Assembly (NCBI GenBank): GCA_050084985.1
Contig: JBITNC010000001.1
Location: 186,930,001 to 186,994,000, forward strand
DNA from: Nageia nagi
Taxonomy: Eukaryota > Pinophyta
Reading direction: 5' to 3'
DNA: 64,000 nucleotides
A program made the position numbers and the translations under genes. Numbering within the stretch: the stretch's first letter is position 1; each line of letters begins with the position of its first letter. Positions 57,330-64,000 of this stretch are shown piece after piece. A model generated the notes under the pieces. It was given only the letters and a program-made list of their open reading frames with translations. It was not told where the DNA came from and did no database searches.

Positions 57330-58736
57330 AAATGGATGTTCAAAATAAAGTAAAAGGATAATAAAATACTTGATAAGCATAAGGTAATATTAGTTTCTAA
57401 ATTATATGCACAAGAGGAAGGTATATAATATGAGGAGATATTTGCTCCCACAACCAAAATAAAGATCATCAAAATTATTTTTGCAATTGCTACATAATTT
57501 GGCAAGCAATTTTATTAGATGGATGTGAAGAGTACCTTCCTAAATAGAGAATTAGAAGAATAAGTCTACATGCAATAACCTAAATGATTTGTAATCGATC
57601 TAGATAAAGAAAAAGTATATATATTGATCAAGTATTTGTATGGCTTGAAAATAGTATCCAAGAGCTTGGTATACCAAAATTGATGGACACTTACAATAAC
57701 ATGGCTTCAATAGGAGTTTGTATGATCCTAATCTCTACATTTGACAAAATGGGGGGGAGATTATCATTATTGTAGTATATATTAATGATTTAGTTATCAA
57801 AGACAACATTGAGGAGTTGATCACATCTTGCAAAGATGACATCAAAATATCATTCAACATCATTGACCTTGGTTTAATTCACTATTTCCTTGGATTGGAG
57901 GTCTAAAAAATGCAAGATCTAATATTTATTTCACAAATGAAGTACACCGAGTTTTTTAGAGAAATTCAATATGATATATTGCCAACTAATGTCTATGCCA
58001 ATTGAACTTAGTTTATATTTTTATGCTATGATATTTCTCCATCGATAAATGCAACTCTCTATCATCAACTAATTCGAGAGTTAATTTACTTGACATACAC
58101 CAAGATGGATATGTATCATATCGTCAACTATCTTCATGATTTATACATAAACCAAAAAGGCCCATTAGAGTGTGATAAAGTATGTTTTGAGATACATTTT
58201 TAGGATTAGCAATTATGGCCTAGAGTACAAGAAGAATGATAAGTTCATCTTAACTAAATACACAAATGCATATTATGGAGGATCTTTGGATGATAGGAGA
58301 TCGAAGACATGATATGTGTTCTTCCTTTAATATGGATTGATTTCATGGGGTGGTATCAAATAAAGCATCACATCTAAGTCTACCATAGAGTTGAAATATC
58401 ATGTTGTTGCAAATATTGTTTATGAGGTAATATGGTTAGGTCATATTTTAATATATATTTAAATACCTCAGAAATAATTAACTATTTTGCATTATAACAA
58501 TCAGGGTATGTTGAAATGAGTTTGAAATCCTATTTTTCATGAGTGTACCAAACATATTATGATATAGGTTCATTTTGTTTGGTATCATGTTTCATTACAC
58601 AATATTTAGCCCCACTACATTTCCATGAAAAAGCAAGTTGCAGATGTCTTCACCAAATCTCTAGACAATGGAAAGTTTGAATACTTTTGGAGCTTCGTAT
58701 CTAATTCTTTGACTAAATAATGTATTATGGGGGGAA
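57330..58736 (+). pseudogene. Old copia reverse transcriptase and RNase H, broken
   Basis: The frame resumes at once after the younger element: KWMFKIK, then YEEIFAPTTKIKIIKIIFAI, MDVKSTFLNRELEE, YLYGLKI, VVYINDLVIKDN (the Y-V-D-D box with Asp changed to Asn), and IDLGLIHYFLGLEV. RNase H follows with weak matches (YTNAYYGG-like near 58260, LSTKSTIE-like near 58380) and an ADVFTKSLDNGKFEYF segment near 58645-58690. Stops are frequent. The 3' LTR starts at 58737. Confidence 0.8.
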
Positions 58737-58953
58737 TGTTAGAAATAATTCATTAGATTAATATAGATACTTAAGTAGGTATCTAACATATTATTAATAA
58801 ATGTAATGTTAATATATTATTAACATTTCTAATGTTAGATTTAATTAATGTTAGGGTTTCTATGTTTATTTTATGGGAATGCTCTCCTGATTTTTTATTT
58901 AAACCACTTCTCAATCCAATATAATATACTTGGGTCCTCTCTTAAATATGATA
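58737..58953 (+). repeat. 3' LTR of the old copia element
   Basis: TGTTAGAAATAATTCATTAG start, preceded by the purine tract ATTATGGGGGGAA. About 217 bp; the right limit is set by the end of similarity with 41736-41945. Confidence 0.78.
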
Positions 58954-59917
58954 TAAAACACCCTTGATTCAATAAAGGCATGATTTTCACATTTGCTATG
59001 ATACTGCTAGAACTTTACTAAAAATTTGTTAGGAATTCATTGGAACTTTATAAGAACTCTATTGTAATTTTGTAGATGTTTAAATTCTAATATAATTTTT
59101 GTAATATCTCTATATTTTTCAAAACATTTATGTAAATACAAGTTTCATACCCCTATAGAAAAAAGCCCTCAACTTATACCCTTATAAAAAAAATTGTATT
59201 TCATATTGATTTTTTGAAATCATTATTTGAGAAAGATGTTTATGAATCTCAATGTGTGTTTGTATTCAATACCATAGACAAAATAAGAAAATATGAAATT
59301 ATTATGGATCATTCTTATAATGCACATATATGTCTGATTTAATATTTAAACTTCAAAAGTCTATTCAACACCTTCAAATTTTGAGTAGCTTAGTAAATTA
59401 AAATTTAATTGCTTATTATTCTCAAACATATGAATTGAATAATATTTATATATCTTTATGTTTGATATGCAACATAGTTAAAATAAATTAAAAATAAAGA
59501 AATATTTATCAATAATATATAACAATCAAAGCATAGCAACCCTTCCTAAAAGGAATGATTAACAAATTTAGTAAAATCACCTATTGAGCCAATAATTATA
59601 CCTAGTTGATCATTCTTTGATTTGACCTTTAATTCCTATTTTCATTCTTGATATTGTATAGGTTAACATTATCACCTTACATTTTTTTATCTCTAAGAAA
59701 GGCTCTCCACATCAATTTAGGACAAGGATTCATATACAATTATTACATAAATGTTCAAACTAGTCACACATCACATTATCATAAACTCACAAAATATATT
59801 TACGAAATGAAATTACTCCAATAATTATGATGATGACTATAGTACTAGCTCTCTTCTTATGCATTGCATATAAACCATACCACTAACTAATATGATATAG
59901 AAGTTCTGAAGATAATC
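58954..59917. other. AT-rich spacer, nothing recognised
   Basis: No coding similarity or repeat partner found in the window. Confidence 0.3.
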
Positions 59918-60110
59918 TTTTTTATAGATAGATTGATAAATAGATAGATAAGTCTTTTAACATCCTTTTAAACTTATTGGTTTGTAGGACCTATCAAATT
60001 TTATCCAAAAGTAAATATATAGAAATTAAGTATTTGAATGATTGTTTCTCATATAATTAAGTTGTATAATAAAATCACCAAGGTTGTTTTGGTTATGTTA
60101 TGTTTTCTCT
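59918..60110 (-). mobile_element. LINE 3' end with GATA tail
   Basis: Matches the 3' end of the LINE at 38.6 kb: TTTGTAGGACCTATCAAATT, TATTTGAATGATTGTTTCT and GTTGTTTTGGTTA. A (GATA)n-like tail lies at 59920-59950 on the left, as expected for a minus-strand insertion. Confidence 0.6.
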
Positions 60111-60899
60111 TTTGTCTTAAAAGAGAGGACTTAAAAATAAAGAGCAACAACATGTAAATATAGATTTAGATCCTTCAAATTTAAATAACACATACAACCT
60201 TGCTAAAATAAGTTATATATTCTTGAGAATTAACATATATTTGCCTCATACTCCTCAAAATTCCAAATCAAGAAAATTGTAAGGTACATGAAATTACTAG
60301 TATCATATTTAGAAAGACTAAAAAATCATTAAAAATATTGTATCATAGGCATGGTTGTACATTTGTGGATAATATTCACATAAGTTCTTGAAGGGAAATG
60401 GTGGAAGCCAATTCCACTTGTTTAGAATTAGATTGTATATAAGCACCTCAAGACTACCATTATTTCCAAAGCATGTGTAGTTTTTCACTCCCACACACTA
60501 CATATCTATGTAAATATATGTTTAATAGTTATATATAACTTATGTATAAGATCAAAAATGAACCTTCCATAACCTTCATAATGAACCTAGATGGATTAGT
60601 TTTAAGATTATAAGTGAACATATTCAAAACAATCCTAGCTTTAAATGATGGGATCTTTTATCCTTTTTTATAAACCCTATGAACATAATATAACGAATAT
60701 ATAATAGTTTTATGTAATAGTTATCATTTTTTATTATTTAAATGGGGTTGAATTATATGCTTTTTAAAATCACACAATCAACTAAAAGGGGATACAAATT
60801 TTATTGCCTTATTATATATTAGCATACCCTTATTTTCAAATAGTTCTTCATGTTGAGCAAAATTTTATAAAAAAATTGAAAGTATAACAACTTTTAACA
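60111..60899. other. Unassigned AT-rich DNA between LINE ends
   Basis: It may belong to the + strand LINE copy at its right, but I see no readable ORF2 motif. Confidence 0.3.
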
Positions 60900-61400
60900 G
60901 GTAGCTCATAATTACCATATACATTCAAAGTATTGACCATTTCTTAAAAGCTAGCTTACTATAAAAATATCGTCAACCCAAAACTTTAACATCAATCCTA
61001 CCCACATAAGATAATTAATCTAAAAGAGAAGCTTGTGATTGTAAAATTATCTAATTTACATGAACTACATCATGAAATAAGTATATGGACAATACCTAAA
61101 ACACCATGGGATAAAAGAACTTGTAATTGTTGTACCCTAAATGCCATAGAAGATGACTCATTTTCTTCTTATCTTCCCAATTTACAAAGACATTAGACAA
61201 ACCTATAATGATATTTATAACTACAACCTAATCCATGAATTCTTAAACTTAGTCAAAATAAGCTTGACAGTTTTATTATGTATCTTAATTTTGTTGGAAC
61301 AATCATTGAATACAAAATTATATATATTTATCTTTGTATAAATATTGATAGATCCTACAAATAATTGGGTGTAAAGGATATTAAAAGGCATAATTCATTC
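60900..61400 (+). mobile_element. LINE 3' end, plus orientation
   Basis: Reverse-complement match to 38621-39110: AAGCTAGCTTACTATAAAA, AATAAGCTTGACAGTTTTA and GATAGATCCTACAAATAATT. The open piece 61153-61341 reads THFLLIFPIYKDIRQTYNDI and then Leu-rich sequence. This resembles the end of LINE ORF2 proteins, where a Cys-His cluster is followed by HFLLECP-Y...IR; the Cys is lost here. Confidence 0.65.
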
Positions 61401-61608
61401 ATTGAAGCCTTAAAAATCTTCTTAGTCGTAACAACTTCTCTTCTAATATAGATAAGTCTTTTTATGTTCTTTTAAATCAAATGGTTTGTGTGTGTGTGTC
61501 ATTCATTCATTGAACCCTTAAAAACCTTCTTAGTCATAACAACTTCTCTTCTAATAAAGATAAGTCTTTTTATATTCTTTTAAATCCAATTGTGTGTGGG
61601 TGTGTGTA
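61393..61608. repeat. Tandem duplication of about 108 bp beside a TG tract
   Basis: CATTCATTGAAGCCTTAAAA... to a TTTTAAATCAAATGG and (GT)n end at 61500 recurs at 61501-61608. Both copies end in a GT-rich run. Confidence 0.8.
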
Positions 61609-61675
61609 TGTGGGTGGGTGTGGGTGCATGTGGGTGTGTGCATGTGTGCATGGGTGCACGTGCATGTGCATATCT
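61592..61675. repeat. TG/CATG-rich microsatellite
   Basis: About 80 bp of TGTGGG, TGTG, GCATG and GCACGTG words, largely alternating purine and pyrimidine, at the tail of a LINE 3' end. Confidence 0.9.
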
Positions 61676-61679
61676 TTGA

Positions 61680-62190
61680 CCATCCTTTTAAACCTAGTGA
61701 TTTGTAGGACCTTTTGAAATTCGTCAAGAAATGAAAATATATCAATTAAATATATCGAAGAAAATATATAAATTAAGTATTTGAATGATTATTATTCAAA
61801 TAATTAAGTTGTATAATAAAATCCTAAAGTTTGTTTTGGTTATCTTAGTTTAAGATTTTTTTGATCGATTTAACGTTATATATACCTTTGTAAATTTGTC
61901 TAATTTATTTGTATAGTGGGCAACAAAAGTGAAAGTGATCCCCATGCTCTATGGCATTTTGATTATAGTACTTACAAATTCTTTTATCCCAAGGTATTTT
62001 AGGTTTTGTCCATCTATGAGCTTCACTATGTAAATTGTGTGAATTAATTAATAATTTTATGATCGCAAGCTTCTTTTTGAGATTAGTAATCTTAGGAAGG
62101 TAGGATGGAGGTTATGATTAATGATAATTTTATAGTGGGCTAGTTTTCTTTTATTTTTGATACTGTCATCATTCCAAAAAAAAATTATTT
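61680..62190 (-). mobile_element. LINE 3' end, minus orientation
   Basis: Matches 38640-39110 in the same orientation: TTTGTAGGACC, TATGGCATTT, TTCTTTTATCCCAA, CATCTATGAGCTTCACTATG, ATGATCGCAAGCTTCTTTTT and GGGCTAGTTTTCTTTTATTT. Coding is too worn to read. Confidence 0.65.
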
Positions 62191-64000
62191 ATTTTATTTT
62201 CAATTTGAACTTCTAATTTATCAATATTTGAATTTTTTCTACCATAAATAAGATGCCTAATAAAATTGTCAAGCTTGTTTTGATAATATTGATTTAAAAA
62301 TTCATAAATCAACATATAAAATAATAAAACAATTAATTCAAATCCTTAAAATTAAATATAATGTTAATAAGATACAATCAATCAATTGTATTTCTTCTTT
62401 ATTATTTTTATATTTTCCCATTTACAATTATATAAATTTAAATACAATAAAAATCTTCGACTCTAGAAGATTATTGTGAGTTGTTACTGTATAAAACTTA
62501 CTATTGATTTTTTTTTTAAATATTTACCTTTCGATACAAATACTATCTAAAATACATTATAAGGTATTAATGATTTCATTAAATATTTTCTAAATAGAAT
62601 ATTAATATATTAATATCAAAAATCTATTTCTATAGAATTATTTATTATAAATTACTAATCATAATGCAAAATTGCTTAATTACTATTATGATAGCAATAA
62701 TCATAATAAATAAGAAATTAAGAAAAAGAGCCAAACATTATTAAAAATAGAAAACAACCAAATTTAATGCTTAAATAGTTCAAAGGAGCCTCCAAAAGGA
62801 ATGACTCAGACACACAATACATGAACCAATAGAACAAACACCCAATGACATTGTAGCCAACATCAAAATAACATAAAAGTAAGTTCACGTAGCAGAATAG
62901 AATTCATAATGATATAGCAATCAATCTCTCAGACATAATAATAGCCCCATTAAACTTTCAAAAAATAAATTGCAAAGGAAAGCATCATTCACATCAATCG
63001 TTTAGTATTCCCAATATACATGATAGCAACTAGGTTCCTTCTTATTGAGCGGATAGTAGCTTCCTTTTTGTCAGGTTGACAACAAATTTTCGACAACGGA
63101 TTCCCTATTACAACCAAGGTTCTAGCTTTTTCATGGTTGCCATGAAGCATCACATCATGTAGGAGGAAGACTTAAGTAATTAATTTCCCAAAAGGAATGG
63201 CATTCTTGCAAGGAGGAGGACGAAGTAGAGGAGGGGATTCATTGCATATCCACAAATTGTGGAAAAATTGATATACAATGCCATTTTGTTCCCTTATTTT
63301 ATCATCTCTTTGCTGGAAAATGAATTATTATTGTTGTTACATATTTTGTATGGTACATTGAGCAATTGTTTATATAGTAACTTTCTCTTTCCTTCGAGGG
63401 TAAATATATGCAATTAGTTTATAGATTCCTAAGTTAAAATAATTAACGAAACATCTAAAAATATTGTCCAAATTATAGGATGATCATCTTGGTTGTTCTT
63501 CTCTATGGATTTCATTTTATATTGGCCATAAATTGGGTTTTATTGATTCAACTTTGTAAATAAAAGAAATATTATGTAATTGGTAAAAAAGAAAGTTGTG
63601 GGTTGAGAGTAAATAAGTCTTGAGGTTAACTTGTCTTTTGTATTTCAATTTGGACACCTATAAATGGAATTATGCCATGACATTGGTTACTAGGGAGGTA
63701 ATATGCTTACCAATTTAATGTCTTACGCTATCATATAGTTAAACTTTAGGTTTTTGAAACCTCAACTAAAGTACATGATTATATTAACACCAAAATGATG
63801 TAACCTCCTTCAAATTCTATCTTATTTGAGTATAGTCACTAGATAAAAGGGTTTCAATGGATGTTTGAGTAAACTCATAGGCTTGTGGCCATAGAAAAAA
63901 ATACTCCTTTAGTTTATAGCAATATCCCTTGCATGAATTTTATTTACCATTGTATGGCATAAAAAAAGGGAATGTCTTGGACAAGATTGGAGAACAACTA
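62191..64000. other. AT-rich DNA, nothing firmly recognised
   Basis: A purine-rich stretch at 63205-63235 (AAGGAGGAGGACGAAG) could be an element's purine tract, but no LTR was found next to it. No gene or RNA gene seen. Confidence 0.3.

Larger units (their letters stand above)
41736..58953 (+). mobile_element. Old Ty1/copia element, expanded to 17.2 kb by nesting
   Basis: Short LTRs at 41736-41945 and 58737-58953 flank plus-strand copia remnants in the copia order: protease region, GAG-pre-integrase, integrase, RT, RNase H. Without the two insertions (42579-46287 and 49456-57329) the element would be about 5.6 kb, normal for copia. A primer site-like sequence follows the left LTR and a purine tract (ATTATGGGGGGAA) precedes the right one. 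Flanks CAAAA and TAAAA may be the target duplication. LTRs differ at roughly 15-20 percent, and every domain has stops. Confidence 0.8.

Noticed and set aside
61592-61675. Telomere-like repeat
   Set aside because: The words are TG, TGGG and CATG mixtures; the plant telomere unit TTTAGGG is absent.
63205-63260. Purine tract of another LTR element
   Set aside because: No TG start or LTR-like repeat follows, so it stays a low-complexity note.

Overview
The window looks like AT-rich, CpG-poor nuclear DNA of a plant, most probably a gymnosperm (conifer-like). It has very low gene density, layers of old and heavily mutated LTR retrotransposons and LINEs nested in one another, and a single intron-containing gene of the dihydroflavonol reductase (DFR) superfamily that still reads open. 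The organism is inferred from this style; no sequence here fixes the species.

Layout. 1-662 is the end of an LTR whose element lies to the left. 663-6454 is a decayed + strand Ty3/gypsy pol, split by a minus-strand LINE (about 3240-5010). 7621-24144 is a MULE-type transposase gene with a SWIM zinc finger, broken by two insertions: a minus-strand Ty3/gypsy element (8431-17866, itself carrying a small LTR element at 12779-14214 inside its reverse transcriptase) and a second LTR-type insertion starting at 17957. 24.3-35.9 kb holds satellite-like repeats, a long hairpin, two pentatricopeptide-repeat gene remnants and a remnant of another plant gene. 36438-38145 is the intact reductase gene: six exons, 339 codons plus stop, with a TATA box. 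38.6-41.3 kb is a minus-strand LINE interrupted by a poly(A)-tailed retroposed segment with a 16-bp target duplication.

41736-58953 is an old + strand Ty1/copia element expanded to 17.2 kb by two insertions: a small non-autonomous LTR element (42579-46287) and a younger 7874-bp minus-strand copia element (49456-57329). The younger element has 478-bp LTRs that differ at about 9 positions and a perfect 5-bp target duplication. It has no recognisable gag. In that position it carries a fragment of a host gene for a DHHC-type protein S-acyltransferase, introns included, in antisense. 59-62.2 kb has several LINE 3' ends in both orientations with GATA and TG microsatellites; the rest is unassigned AT-rich DNA.

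Only the reductase appears to be a working host gene. The element genes seen here all carry stops or frameshifts. The most interesting feature is the chimeric copia element with its captured gene. I found no clearly new biological system.
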